Origin: Capsicum annuum
Taxonomy: Eukaryota > Streptophyta > Magnoliopsida > Solanales > Solanaceae
Length of the DNA: 64,000 nucleotides
Reading direction: 5' to 3'
Assembly: GCF_002878395.1 (NCBI RefSeq)
Contig: NC_061117.1
Coordinates: 222,150,295 to 222,214,294 of the forward strand
The position numbers and the translations under genes were made by a program. Of this stretch, positions 43,412 through 55,940 are shown in pieces (position 1 is the first letter of the stretch; each line of letters opens with the position of its first letter). Under the pieces are notes generated by a model. That model was given only the letters and a program-made list of their open reading frames with translations. It did not search any database and was not told where the DNA came from.

Positions 43412-43898
43412 TGTTAGTGTTTGTCCTAACTTTCTTACCATATTTGGGTTTTCCTTTAGGTACCATAATTGGGTTTTACTTTTGGGAAAAGAAAAATATA
43501 TTCTCCATATTTGGCTAATCTTTATTCTCGTTGGAAAAGGTTATAAACTCTATAAATAGAGACTCCTTTCTTCTAGTTTTGTAGCATCCACAATGTAGTC
43601 CTAGGGGTTTGAGAGTTTCGTTAGAGGAGAGACTTTGTGAGACACAAGTGTTGCGGGATCACTTGTGTGAACCTCTTTTATTCTAAGTGAATTGTGTGAG
43701 GTTATCTCTCTTAATAGTTTGTGCTCTCTTTTATATAGTGGATTGCTCATCTCCTTTTGTAGATGTAGGTCGACTGACTGAACAACGTTAAATTATTGTG
43801 TCTCTTTTGGTGAATTTCTTATTTATCTTCTTATGTGGCATCTTTTGAGGCTTGCTTTGCTAGCTTCCATATGACACCTGATTATTTTGATCCTGACA
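43412..43898 (+). repeat. Copia-type LTR with PPT before it and PBS after it
   Basis: 487 bp, TGTTAGTGTT...GATCCTGACA, with a TATA-like tataaatagaga near 43553. It is preceded directly by a polypurine tract and followed, after AG, by TGGTATCAAATCC (43901-43913), a tRNA-Met PBS. So internal DNA of an element lies on both sides. The 5' leader runs to 44001, where element E is inserted. Confidence 0.72.
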
Positions 43899-44001
43899 AG
43901 TGGTATCAAATCCTAGGTTCGAGTATGTCGGAGTGGTGACTGCGATTGGTGAAAAATTCCCGGTGTAACGATAAGATTGGTGATCTGCAGGTGGTACCTT
44001 A

Positions 44002-44410
44002 TGTCAAAATTCTTCCTGGTGAGTGGTGGTCAAGCGGCGTGTCCCGTTGGATGATAACAGTGGTATAAGATATTTGGCAGATCATGTGAAGTGACCTAGT
44101 AGTTGAGATCTACGGTTGATGCCTCATGTCAAAAGTTTTCTTGATAAGTGATGGTCAAGCGACGTGTCCCACTGGTTGGTAGTGGCAGTACGGGGAGGTC
44201 ACAAGTGTTGTGGTCTTGGTTTGAGGGAGGATTTTCGAGTAGAAAACACAATCCCATATCGAAAAAATAGAGGAACATGTCCAATATTTAAAGGGTCACC
44301 CAACTCCACTAGTATGAGGCCTTTTGGGAGGTTCCCAAAAACAAATCCGTGAGGGCTTGGCCCAAAGCGCACAATATCATACTAGTGCAGAGTTACACGT
44401 AGTTCCAACA
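44002..44410 (+). repeat. 5' LTR of Copia E
   Basis: 409 bp, TGTCAAAATT...GTTCCAACA, aligning end to end with the reverse complement of 42378-42787. Confidence 0.82.
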
Positions 44411-44451
44411 AGTAGTATCAGAGAGTTGGTTATTGTTGATTGTAGATTTGA

Positions 44452-47400
44452 ATGATGGAGGCAAATATAAGAAAAATGGTGTGTTTGAATGGTAGTAACT
44501 ATCATACTTGGAAAGGCAAGATGAAAAATCTTCTATTTATCAAGAAAATGCATCTACCTGTGTTTGCATCTACTAAACCTGAATCCATGATAGATGAGGA
44601 TTGGGAATTTGAGCACTTACAGGTTTGTGGCTATATGAGACAATGGATTGAAGATAATGTTAGAAATCATATTGTGAATGAGACACATGCTAGAAGTTTG
44701 TGGAAAAAGCTCGAGGCACTTTATGCTTCGAAGACTGGCAATAACAAGTTGTTCCTTCTTAAGTAATTGATGAATATCAGGTGCAAAGAGGGAAGTCCTA
44801 TTTCTGATCATATTAATAATTTTTAGGGTGTCTATTACCAGCTGTCCGGAATGGGTGTAAAGTTCAATAAAGAAATTCAGGGACTTTGGCTTCTTAATAC
44901 TCTACCTGACTCTTCGAGTTTCTTTGACTAATTCTGCTCCCGGTGTTATTATAACTATGGAATATATTAAGAGTGGTTTCTTGAATGAAAAAATAAGAAG
45001 AAGATATCAGGCCTCATCTTATTCATCTTCACACTCTGATGTTTTGATTACTGAAGAGGGGGGGGGGAGGAGAGAAACAAGTCTAGAGATTCAAATGATA
45101 GATATAAAAGTAGAAGCAAGTCAAGGTACAAATTCAAGAATATTACATGTGACTAATGCAACAAAAAGGGGCATATCATGAAATATTATTACAAGCATAA
45201 GAGAGAAATAAGACAGTAAAAGAAAGAAGGTGATAATGAAAATCGTGTTGTTGTTATTGCTACTGATGATCTTTTTGTTACTTGTGGTGAGAATGCTATT
45301 AATCTTGTTCGCGATGAGTCTAGTTGGTTTGTGGATTCTGGTGCTACATCTCATGTTACGCCAAAGAATGAATTATTTTCTTCTTATACTCCAGATAATT
45401 TTAGGATATTGAAAATGGGCAATAATGATCAAGTTAAAGTACTTGGCATTGGCACGATTTTTTTGGAAAGTAACAATGGTTCCAAACTAGTTCTCAGTAA
45501 TGCCAAGCATGCTCCAGATGTTCGCCTGAATTTGATTTCTGTAGGAAGTCTTGATCGTGAGGGTTATGTTAATACCCTTAGTGCTGGCCAGTGAAAGCTT
45601 ACTAGAGGTTTGATGATTGTGGCTCGAGGTGACAAGTTGTCTAACTTGTACGTATTTCAGGGCTCTACTAGAGGCTTGATAAACTTGGTGGAGAATGATA
45701 CTTCATCAGAGTTGTGGAATAGAAGGTTTAGTCATATGAGTGAGAAGGGGATTGATAGTTTGACTAAGAAAAATTTGCTTTCTGGATTAAAACAAGCAAA
45801 GTTGAAGAAGTGTGTTCATTGCTTAGCCGGTAAACAGAAAAGAGTTTCTTTTCAAAGTCATCCGCCTTCAAGAAAGCTTGATTTGCTGGAGTTGGTGCAT
45901 TCTGATTTGTGCGGTCCTTTTAAAGTAAGGTCTCATGGTGGTGCACTTTACTTTGTGACTTTTATTGATGATCATTCTTGCAAAATCTGGGTATTTCCTT
46001 TGAAGTCCAAGGATCAAGTACTTAATGTGTTCAAGAATTTTCAGGCCTTGGTTGAAAGACAGACAGGGAAGAAATTGAAATGCATCCGTTCAGATAATGG
46101 TGGTGAGTATATTGGTCCCTTTGATAGATATTGCAGAGAGCTAGGTATTTGGCATCATAAAACTCCTCCAAAGACTCTTTAATTGAATGGCTTAGCAGAG
46201 AGGATTAAAAGAACACTAGTTGAGAGGGTTAGATATATGATTTCAGATGCTAAGCTGCCAGATTTCTTTTGGGCAGAAGCACTTAATACGGCTGTTTATG
46301 TTATCAATTTATCTCCTATTATTTCTTTGAATGGTGATGTCCCTGACAGAGTTTGGTCTAGTAAGAATGTTTCTGATGATCATCTTAGAGTCTTTGGGTG
46401 TAAATCTTTTGTTCATGTTTCTAAGGATGAAAGGTCAGAGTTGGATGTTAAAACCAGAAAGTGTATCTTCATTAGTTATGGTCAAGATGAATTTGGCTAT
46501 CACTTCTATGATCCAGTTAAGAAGAAACTTATTAGAAGCTGCGATGTTGTGTTCTTTGAAGACCAAACAATTGAAGATTTTGACAAAGTTGAGAAGGTTG
46601 ATTCTCAGAGTAGTGAGAGCCTAGTTGATGTTGATCCAGTTTCTTTGACTACTGCTCCTGAAAAAAATCTTCATGATGATGAAAATCAAGTTGATAATGA
46701 AGATGATGATCATGTTCAGAATGACTAGCAAGAAGTTAGTGATGCTCCAGTGCATGTTGATATAGTTGATCAACAACCACTTGTTGATGATTCAGAGAGT
46801 TCTCTCAGATGATCTATAAGAGAGAGAATACCTTCATCTCGTTATTCTCCCAATGAGTATGTACTCTTAACTGACGGGGGAGAACCTAAAAGTCTAGATG
46901 AGGCCATAGAAAGTGAAGAAAAAGAAAAATGGTTTGATGCTATGGAAGATGAAATTAAATCTTTGCAAGATAATCATACGTTTGATTTGGTTAAGCTGCC
47001 TAAAGACAGAAAAGCTTTCAAAAAATGGTGGTTTTTTTGGGTGACGCATGAAGATGGTAATCCAATTCCACTGTACAAATTTAGATTGGATGTGAAGGGA
47101 TTTAACCAGAAAAAGGGAGTTGATTTTGATGAGATATTTTCTTCGGTTGTGAAGATGTCATCCATTCGTGTGGCTCTAGGATTAGCTACAAGTCTAGATT
47201 TAGAGGTTGAGCAAATGGATGTTAAAACTGCTTTTCTCCATGGTGACTTAGATGAAGAAATTTATATGGAGAAACCCGAAGGTTTTGAAGTCAAGGGAAA
47301 AGAGAATTATGTTTGCAAATTAAAGAGGAGCTTGTATGGTTTGAAACAAGCTCCTAGGCAATGGTACAGGAAGTTTGGTTCCTTTATGAGTCAGCAGGGC

Positions 47401-47490
47401 TTCAAGAAGACTACTTTAAACCATTATGTTTTGGTGCAAAAATTCTCTGATGGTGACTTTATTATTGTGTTGCTTTATGTTGATGACATA
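44452..47490 (+). pseudogene. Copia E gag-pol, frameshifted and cut in the RT
   Basis: Gag 44452-44766 (VCLNGSNYHTWKGKMKNLLF) ends at a TAA. The zinc-knuckle region near 45130-45200 is broken. Protease DSGATSHVTPKN is near 45335. 45610-46182 holds preintegrase and the first two acidic residues of integrase (LVHSDLCGPF; RSDNGGEYIGPF), ending at a TAA in PPKTL*LNGLAER. 46183-46728 continues integrase and linker. 46942-47490 is RT (LEVEQMDVKTAFLHGDL) ending just after LYVDD. Nonsense and truncation make it inactive. Confidence 0.85.
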
Positions 47491-48893
47491 AAGAGGAGAA
47501 TCAGGTGTGCGTAGTTTGTGAATTCTTGCCAAAATGGCCAATTAAACTCTTTTCCCTTTTCTTCTTTTACTCTTTTTTTTAAACTTTGAGAAAAGAAAAT
47601 AACAAATTTTCAAAAGAATTGACAAAAATCTTTTTGAATTTTTCAATTTTAACATCTCCATACAATATGAAACCTACGATTACCAAAGAAAAATCTTTTT
47701 GGATTTCCGATTTGGAATTTCATATGAAAGTGAATCTTGAAACTACCAAAGGAAAATCTTTTTGTAATTTTATTTTAAAGATGTATATGAAAAACCTACT
47801 CTAATAAAGAGTGAAGAAATCTTTTTTTTTGAATGAAATTTTTCAAATAAGATCCCCGAACCAACAATAGGCTGCCTACATATCTCACTCTCGAGAGAGG
47901 AGAATCAGGGGTGCGTAGTTCGTCCAGATAGGACAATTAAGGATTAAATAACCGACTGAACCCTGACTTGAGAGACAAGACTACAACGATAAAAATCTTT
48001 TTTGGGGTTTTCATTTTGACACTCCACATAAAACCGACACCAACAACTATGAAAGAAAAATCTTTTTGGTATTTTCATGAAATGTACAAAACTCCTACAA
48101 TTTTTGCATCTTTCCTTTATAAAAACTCCTGTGAATGAAATTTTTTTTTTTGAAGTTTTCGAATTGTGAATACGTGCTAAAGGAAATAAAAGAAAAAATT
48201 CTTTTGATGTTTTTGAATTTGACAAATGAGTCCAAAAGGTAAAAAATCATTTTGAATTTTTGGATTGTGAAGAACAAAAGTCATAAAAAAACTCTAGAAA
48301 ACTACGAAGCTCTTTTTCGATTCTCCTTTATTTTTTTTCCATGCCTACACACCTTCCTTTAATTCTAGCACATGATTTTCCCATAATCAGTCTGTCAAAT
48401 AACCACATTACCCTCAGAGATGCAATATTTAGAATGTAGGGATGCTTTAGAGGTGAGTCTCCTACAAAGGACCAAGTGAATCCCGCTAGGTCTCAATATG
48501 ATCCAGATAAGTATGACCTAAAGGCTGACCTACGCTGGGGTTCACTAACAAGGCTGTTCGGGGGATCGTATGGTCGACTGTCCACCTATTCCATACCAGC
48601 TGATGACTCCCCCTCCTAAAATAAGGGTGACTCAACTATAGGTCGTATACACAGTATATACTACAAAATTTATTACAGAAAGAATTGACTCGGGTTATGC
48701 AAATGATGCCAGATATAAAGCAGTAACATATAAGATAAAACTGTAAACAAAGAGCACATAAGCACGCCACAATGATAAAACAATACAAACAATCACACAA
48801 ACACGTTTATACACCCATAATACCAAACTAAGCTGATATAACTCCCAAAAATAAGCTCGAATTCTGAAAAGTCCCCAGTAGAGTCGCCAGAGC

Positions 48894-51083
48894 TGTCACA
48901 CCCCTTTTTTAACTCTAAAAAGATTAAGATTTTAAGTTCGAAAGGGTTTTTATTATCAAAGTGACAAAAGATGAAATTTTTTTTATGTAGAAAAGGATTA
49001 TTTACATTTAAACTCAGAGTCGCTACTTGGCATAATCGGGTGTGCCAAGTCACCTTCAAAAATTCTTTTTCAAAATGATTTTGACTTTAAAACTGATCCG
49101 CGAACAGAGATTTCGGCTAAGGAATTCTGTTGATCAAGGGTAAGGTTTTAGGCATCCCTTGATTCCGTGGTTCGACCACGGTCGCTTGGTGGAGCATATC
49201 TAATAATTTCACTATGAATGTATAAACCACATAAACACACAATAATTAAACAAACAAACACAAACAAAACGAATCCCCAAAAATGTAATGTCCAGTCCAA
49301 TTATACAGTCCAAAAATAAAAAATGTGAAAGTATAAATCCTATTCTAAACTAGTCCTAGACTATGCACTACCCGACGCCTCAAGCCTTCATCACGAACGT
49401 CCTTCAAATACAAGATATTTTGGGGAATTTCCCAGATAAATCAATACAAATCCCTCGAGGTATTCCCCGGCCAAATGAATATATTTTTTCTCAATTTTAT
49501 GCGTTAAAATAGGAAGAACCACTCAACAAATATTCACACATTCAACAAATATTCCAAACATTCCAACAATCCACCAATTCTAAATTTGCCTACCTGAGCC
49601 TACTGTTTGCCTACACGCTGGATGACATATCACGTTCAACATCAACAATGAATCAAAATACCATAATATTCACTTTTATCAATTTTTGATTCCCATACCC
49701 CAAATTCATTCTCAACATGATTAAATCAATTCTTCGACTATCAAATCCAATATCAACCATGTACACACAACAAAGATTTAAGTATGCTAAACAAACAAGT
49801 TATTCACACCCATAACAAACAAACAAAATTCCAAAATAGAATAGAGAATAAGTTGAGAAATGAACCTCAATGCTTTTAATTAAAATTGCTCCTTCTGACT
49901 AGAACCGCGTCCAAAATCTCGAACCCAACCTCAACAACGAACAAACTAACTCGAATAGCCTTCTTTTTATTTCTATTTTTTTCATCGATCCAAATTGGAA
50001 AACCACACAATGAAGATAAAACTGTACCAATTTTGCACCCCCAGCTACTGTTTCAATAGATTTACGGCGAACTTCATCAGAATCGGGATTGGTTAGGGAA
50101 ATTTTGTTTTTTTGGAGCTCTGGTGAGCTCGATCGGCTATGGGCGTGGCTGATTTCAATGATTTACAAGGGTGCCGATGTTATTCCGGTGGGAATTCACC
50201 AAAATCATCGTGAAGGTCAATTTTGGTCAGAAACAGGGGTTAAAGGAATGGCACCGAAGTCGGTTCACCGGAACAGTGAACTTCGGTGATGTTGCTCTAT
50301 TTTTCTCCTCACTATTCTCTCTCTCGATCTGCCACGTTCTCCGATCAACCTCTGCCTACCTTTTTCGACACCGATCTCCCTCGTCTCTCGATTTCTATGT
50401 CCCTTGTCTCTCGATTTCTCCCTCTCACTGGTGTTATTACTGTGTTCATGTCTATATGGTATATTTTGTGTGAGTTTCTATGAGTAGAAACATGGAAGAT
50501 GATGGGGAATCCATGGGTGGTATGTCTATATTCCTAGTGTGTGCAGGTGTATTGTTTTTGTGAGAATGAGTCAATATGTATTGTGTTGTTGATTCTATCT
50601 AGAGGAGAAAAATAAAAAATAATGGGTTCTTGTGCCTATTCTCTTTGTGTATTGTGCGTGAAGAAGAAAAGAGGAAGAAAAAAATGGTCTTTCTTCGTGT
50701 GTCATCCCCCCCTTTCCCCGTGAATATGAGTGTGTATATATAATTCCCTTTCTCTTTTGAATTCTGTTGGAAGAGGAAGAATAAAACATGAAGGGGGTAG
50801 CACCTAGGGGTATAGGGATATGTAGGGGTAGGGTATGGAGGTGTGTAGGGGATGGGGTGGTGATGTGTCCTCTTTTATTTGGAAAGGTTGTTGGGATGTT
50901 TAAAAGAGGATAAAATTTGTTAGGATTTGTTAAATGGGATAAAAATAAAAATAAATGAATAAATAAAATGATGAGGTGATTATTTATTTTTCTTATGGAA
51001 AAATTACCACGCGAATAGAATATGTGGTAAGACGGGGTAAACGGTAAAAATGCTTTTGGGGAGGGATAAATTACGTGTCTACA
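48894..51083 (-). repeat. Gypsy-type LTR, 2190 bp
   Basis: On the plus strand TGTCACACCCC...ACGTGTCTACA; on the minus strand TGTAGACACG...GGGGTGTGACA. A PBS sits at the left and a PPT at the right, which sets both ends. A 182-codon frame (50595-51143) crosses the right end and is not a gene. Confidence 0.78.
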
Positions 51084-51339
51084 ATTCATGCCCCTCTTTG
51101 CTTGTAAACACAAAGTGTTTTCATACAAACAAGTAGACAACAAGAAAGAATTTTGACCCGACCATTATTTAAAGGAAGAAATAAAAAGGAAGAAGGACAA
51201 CCGAGTTGGAGAGTCGAGTGAGGTCCCATCAAGGTTCCGGTCCGCGGCTCTATCATTACATCAAAAATGAAAATTACAAGTTAAAAACATAAATAAAATT
51301 ACCAAAACTCTATCTATGCAGCTTTCTTTGACTCCTGAC

Positions 51340-51570
51340 TCGCGACTTCACCACCTTGTTCTTCAGGCGGGCTCTTGACTTGCATTTTCTTCAACTTGTT
51401 GCTTGCCTTTCAATTTCTTCACCCTGTTCTTCAGGCGGGTTCCTGACTTGCCATTTTCAACTGTTAACTTTCAATTTTCTTCCTCTTGTTTCTTGATTTT
51501 CAACTTCTTCACCTTGTGGCTTGACTTTCCATGTATTCACCCTGTTCTTTAGGTGGGCTCCTGAAATCAC
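51340..51570. repeat. Short imperfect repeats in retroelement 3' region
   Basis: The phrase cctgttcttcaggcgggctcctgac recurs in variants near 51357, 51425 and 51541, mixed with ttcaacttcttcacc-like text. It lies between the PPT and the 41-bp minisatellite. Confidence 0.65.
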
Positions 51571-51606
51571 CTCAAAACTAAAAAAAAAATTATCCCACAC
51601 AAAGAA

Positions 51607-52319
51607 ATGCATCTTCTATGAGTTAATTGGAATGATTCTACTAAAAGGTATGTCTTATAGGAATTAAGGGTGATGACTCGACTAAAAGGTACATCTTATA
51701 GGAATTAAGGAAAATGATTCGACTAAAAGGTACTATGTCTTATAGGAATCAAGGGGAATGACTCAACTAAAAGGTACATCTTATAAGAATCAAGGGGGAT
51801 GACTGGACTAAAAGGTACGTCTTATAGGAATCAAAGGGAATGACTCGGCTAAAAGGTATGTCTTATAGGAATCAAGGGAGATGACTCATCTAAAAGGTAC
51901 GTCTTATAGGAATCAAGAGAGATGACTCGACTAAAAGTTACGTCTTATAGGAATCAAGGGGAATGTCTCGACTAAAAGGTACGTCTTATAGGAATCAAGG
52001 GAATGACTCGACCAAAAGGTACGTCTTATAGGAATCAAAGGGAATGACTCGAATAAAAGGTACGTCTTACAAAAATCAAGGGAGATGACTCGTCTAAAAG
52101 GTAAGTATTATAGGAATCAAGGGAGATGACTCGACTAAAAGATACGTCTTATAGGAATTAAGGGGAATGACTCAACTAAAAGGTACGTCTTATAGGAATC
52201 CAGGGAATGACTCGACTAAAAGGTATATCTTATAGGAATCAAAAGGAATGACTTGACTAAAAGGTACGTATTATAGGAATCAAGGGGGATGGCTAGACTA
52301 AAAGGTACGTCTTATGGGA
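51607..52319. repeat. 41-bp minisatellite, about 17 copies
   Basis: The unit is near gactcgactaaaaggtacgt + cttataggaatcaagggaat. The core taaaaggta, or a one-base variant, occurs about 17 times from 51636 to 52300 at 40-47 bp steps, most often 41. There is no spacer/repeat alternation. It lies in the 3' internal region of the Gypsy-type element. Confidence 0.88.
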
Positions 52320-52686
52320 GTCATCCCCTCTTTCCCCGTGGATATGAGTGTGTATATATAATTCCCATTCTCTTTTGAATTTTGTTGGAGGAGGAAGAAT
52401 AAAACATGAAGGGGGGAGCACCTAGGGGTATAAGGGTATGTGGGGGTAGGGTATAGAGGTGAGTAGGGGATGGGGTGGTGATGTGTCCTCTTTTAATTGG
52501 AGAGGTTGTTGGGATGTTTAAAAGAAGATAAAATTTGTTAGTATTTGTTAAATGAGATAAAGATAAAAATAAATAAATAAAATGATGAGTTGATTATTTA
52601 TTTTGTTTTTCTTGTGAAAAAATTACCACGCGAATAGAATACGTGGTAAGACGGGGTAAATGGTAAAAATGCTTTCGGGGAGGGAC
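52320..52686 (-). repeat. Displaced piece of the Gypsy-type LTR
   Basis: Matches 50701-51066 in the same direction (ccccgtggatatgagtgtg, gaataaaacatgaagggg, accacgcgaatagaat). Both ends are cut: the left joins mid-unit with the minisatellite and the right stops ~17 bp before the LTR end. Confidence 0.85.
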
Positions 52687-52825
52687 AATATATGTATGTA
52701 TGTATGTGATAACTCAAAAATTAATATATGTGTTTTTGAGGGACAATATATGTATTTTCGTGAAAACTCAAAAATTAATATATGTATGTATGTGTGTGTG
52801 TATGTATATGTATGTATGTATGTGA
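52687..52825. repeat. TATG/TG microsatellite
   Basis: Runs of tatg and tg are interleaved with two copies of aactcaaaaattaatatatg. Confidence 0.85.
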
Positions 52826-54280
52826 TAATTTCTCCTAATATCTGAATATTTTTCTTCTTTTTATATTTAATGTCTTTAATAAAAGTAATTATTTATAACT
52901 CACACCTCTTCAATTATACTCTCAGTAATATCAATAAATACAATTTTTTAATAATCCCCAAAATTTAATTTATAAGTTTATGACACATTATAGTATTCCT
53001 CCATTTTACCTATATAAATTCATAGTTTGTTTCATGAAAATTTTCATCCAAGATTATAATTCAAAATACACATATAAATTAACATTATAATTATTATTTT
53101 CTTGTAAATTGTCAGTACTTTGAAATACAAACTAATGAAAATACACTTTTCTAATTATTATAGTAATTAGATAATTAAAAAAACTATATTATAAATTTTA
53201 GAAAGCTCAATGATCGCGCGTAGCGCGAAATAAACCTTTTTTTTCGTTTATTATATAATTAATAGCTTGAGAATTACAAATATTATTAAGAGTGAAAATT
53301 AAATAGGTGAGTTTTGGAAACATAAATATTAAAGTTATAATTTTTTTAATCTTTTTTTTATATAATTAATATAGTTAAATGTAGTGACTTTTGATTTTTC
53401 TTTAAACACACACACACATATACACTATTTTAGTATACGTGCTTTGTACGTGTGTCTACTATCAATTCATAAAATTTTATATAAAAAGCATAAAAATATT
53501 TAAAATACAACATTGTGTTAAAATAAATGTTATAATATTTCTTCCTCGTCGTTATATAATGTTCACTCCTAGCTAGATGATTATCGTTACGCTCACCCTT
53601 AAATTTGATGACTATCGTCCTCCTTCACCAATTTCGAGGACTTGTCCGAGTTGCTTGATGTTTATGTTATTTATTAATATCTTTTTCATCTTCTCTTCAA
53701 TCATAGATACTATCAATATTTCACAAAAAGCTTCTCAATTAACAATTATCTATCAAGAATACATCATAATGTATTATTGTAAACTTCAATAACATTAAAA
53801 AAATTAGAAAACTTATATTATCTCCAATCACAAGGAAAAAAAAATTATGAGGAGATGCACCTTTGATTCTTTTGGCTACTTTATTTGACGGCCACATGAT
53901 TTTTTTGTTCTATTTTTTTGATCAAAAGTTTCTCAACTAAAAGAGAAACATGAAAAATTATCAGAAGAGAGAATTCATTGTCAAATTGTTGAATAAGTAT
54001 AACTCATAGAAATTCTTAAAAATTATTAACTAAAAGAAATAAAGAAAGACAAAGGACGATGATTATGAATGCAAAAATACACTTGAATCAAAGGAAAAAT
54101 AAGAAAGAACAATCATAAAGTAAAAGAAGCATGTTTCTTGTAATGTTTGTTCTAAAATATTACTTAAATAGAATTGTATAAATCCCTTTTCATATAAGGT
54201 AAAATTCTAATCTATTGAGAAGTGTTAAATATTATGGTATCTGTTATAAATGTACAATATATAGTGAATGCCTACTTACC
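52826..54280. other. AT-rich intergenic DNA with one GC-rich hairpin
   Basis: 53213-53227 is tcgcgcgtagcgcga, a perfect 6-bp stem with a 3-base loop in otherwise AT-rich DNA. Hairpins of this kind occur near Helitron 3' ends, but no CTRR end follows. 53435-53470 (gtatacgtgctttgtacgtg) also resembles a dispersed plant repeat. No gene is recognised. Confidence 0.45.
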
Positions 54281-55629
54281 TGTCATGACCCAACTTTTCA
54301 GGTCATGATGGCGCCTACCATAACTCACCAGTAGGCAAGCCAACCTATAGTCCGGAACGGCTAGTAACGGACTACTCAATAACATAAGGAAAAGAATGCA
54401 AAATATATGAGATAAAGATTAATACATAGACGAATCCCAAAACCTGGTGGTATCAGTACAAGAGCTTCTAAACATAATAAGAGTACAAAAGTGATATATC
54501 AAGGAGAAATACACTGATTCAACTTAAGTCTAAATACAACTTAGAGGCTAGTCTAATACATATGAGAGAGATAAGTAATACTCCGAACGTCAGGAGCTCA
54601 CTCTAAGTCTCCGAATCAGGGCTACTCCACACGATGCACACATTAACGATGATAATCTGTACTATGATCTGCAGGCTGTAAAGGTGTAGTATGAGTACCA
54701 AATGAATGATACTCAGTAGCAACTGCCAACTGAGCTCCAAAGATAAAATAGATATATACAACATATAAACAGAATGGAAACTACAATCAAGAGTCCATAA
54801 ATCATGTAATAGGTCAATGAGAATAACAAGGGACAACTATCCTATTCATGTCCAAGAGTCTAACATAATAAGACTACGGAAGTATCAAGGTGAACTATCC
54901 TACGACTTTTATATTCAATATATGCCAATGCTATACCGTATATCCCAGGTCAATATACAAATAACAGGCAAAATAAATATATATTGTAATATACAGGACG
55001 AAGGAACGATTATACAATATGAACAACGAAGGAAGGCATATCCGATAGTACCATGGCTTCATATAGCTAGATATATATATATATATATATAAAATACATA
55101 TAAATAGGAGGTCATCTCAAACATAACCTAGATCGTTATGTTCTCATTTTAAGACCTTATTATAATACTATCAGAATTCAATACCAACATACTCGGGATT
55201 TCTAATCCATATGACTAGACATAGAATAATCGTGCATAGTAATGCAATAATAAGATAGCAAAGGCCGAAGACATACCTCAATCCCAATACCAAATCCATG
55301 ACCAATCTGTCATAGGCTAGCCATAATAACGATTATAACAATGATAATAACAATATCAATAACATCGTAAATAACCGTCTACTCTGGACAACCAAATACC
55401 TAGACGAGCCTATGCGTACCCCCACCGCCCCTAACTCGAAAGGTTCAATCAAGATACAACAACACAAGGCATATTCTTTACCTATATCTATGCAACTGTC
55501 CCATACCGGCTGATAGACATAGGTGCATACTGGTGATAGGCAATGCACATACAGGAATGAATGGAAAGTATACTATTAATATCACAACTCATAATAACTA
55601 TCCTTATCAGGACCATTATCATCGTAATC

Positions 55630-55940
55630 AACCTCCGGCCTTGCTGGGAATCAATATCATCTCAATAGTATCCTCCGAACTCGAACCGAGTATCAATATC
55701 ATCATAATATCCTTCATCCTTGCTGGGAATCAATATCATCTCAATAGTATCCTTCGGATTCAAGCCGGGTATCAATATCATAATAATATACTCCGGCCTT
55801 GCCAGAAATCAATATCGTCTCAATAGTATCCTCCGGACTCGAACCGGGTATCAATATCATCATAATATCCTCCGGCCTTGTTGGGAATCAGTATGTCATC
55901 AAAATATCCTCCGGCCTTGCCGGGTACCAATGTATCATCA
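55630..55940. repeat. ~80-bp repeats inside the 4.6-kb LTR
   Basis: Three to four imperfect units start with ccggccttgctgggaatca or variants (near 55635, 55718, 55793, 55872, 55911), with atcaatatcatctcaatag and a shorter last unit. Confidence 0.75.

Larger units (their letters stand above)
44002..47490 (+). mobile_element. Copia retrotransposon E, truncated, head-to-head with D
   Basis: The 5' LTR 44002-44410 is followed by a mutated PBS (TAGTATCAGAGAG), then gag (ATG 44452), protease, integrase and RT up to LYVDD at about 47490. There the sequence changes to Gypsy-type DNA. The family is that of Copia D and the orientation is opposite; the two LTRs face each other across ~1.2 kb. The 3' half and 3' LTR are absent. 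Confidence 0.87.
47491..52686 (-). mobile_element. Gypsy-type (Tat/Ogre-like) LTR with internal DNA on both sides
   Basis: The block is non-coding. On the minus strand, from right to left: a displaced LTR piece (52686-52320), a 41-bp minisatellite, a further repeat region, the tract aaagaggggcatgaat (PPT), the LTR (51083-48894), a PBS-like TGGCGACTCTACTGGGG (48874-48890), then leader-like DNA to 47491. The leader holds degenerate ~395-bp repeats (agaggagaatcagg at 47490 and 47893). A TGGCGACTC-type PBS and 3' minisatellites are known from Tat/Ogre elements; the lineage is an inference. Confidence 0.65.

Noticed and set aside
43901..43913. tRNA genes suggested by TGGTATCA strings (also at 31150-31164, 42365-42375, 60829)
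   Set aside because: These are primer-binding sites beside LTRs; no cloverleaf is formed.
37586..47490. Inverted segmental duplication as origin of the D/E pair
   Set aside because: Similarity stops at the same LTR end in both and the flanks differ, so two separate insertions explain it better.
22475..47490. Endogenous pararetrovirus instead of retrotransposons
   Set aside because: LTRs, PBS/PPT and integrase before RT identify Copia elements; no movement-protein or coat-type region is seen.
50089..51143. Open frames of 100-182 codons near 50-51 kb
   Set aside because: They lie within or across the end of a non-coding LTR and have no family resemblance.
51607..52319. CRISPR-like array
   Set aside because: Repeats are contiguous 41-bp units without unique spacers, in a plant retroelement.
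53213..53227. Transcription terminator hairpin
   Set aside because: Intrinsic terminators of this kind are bacterial; no gene ends here.
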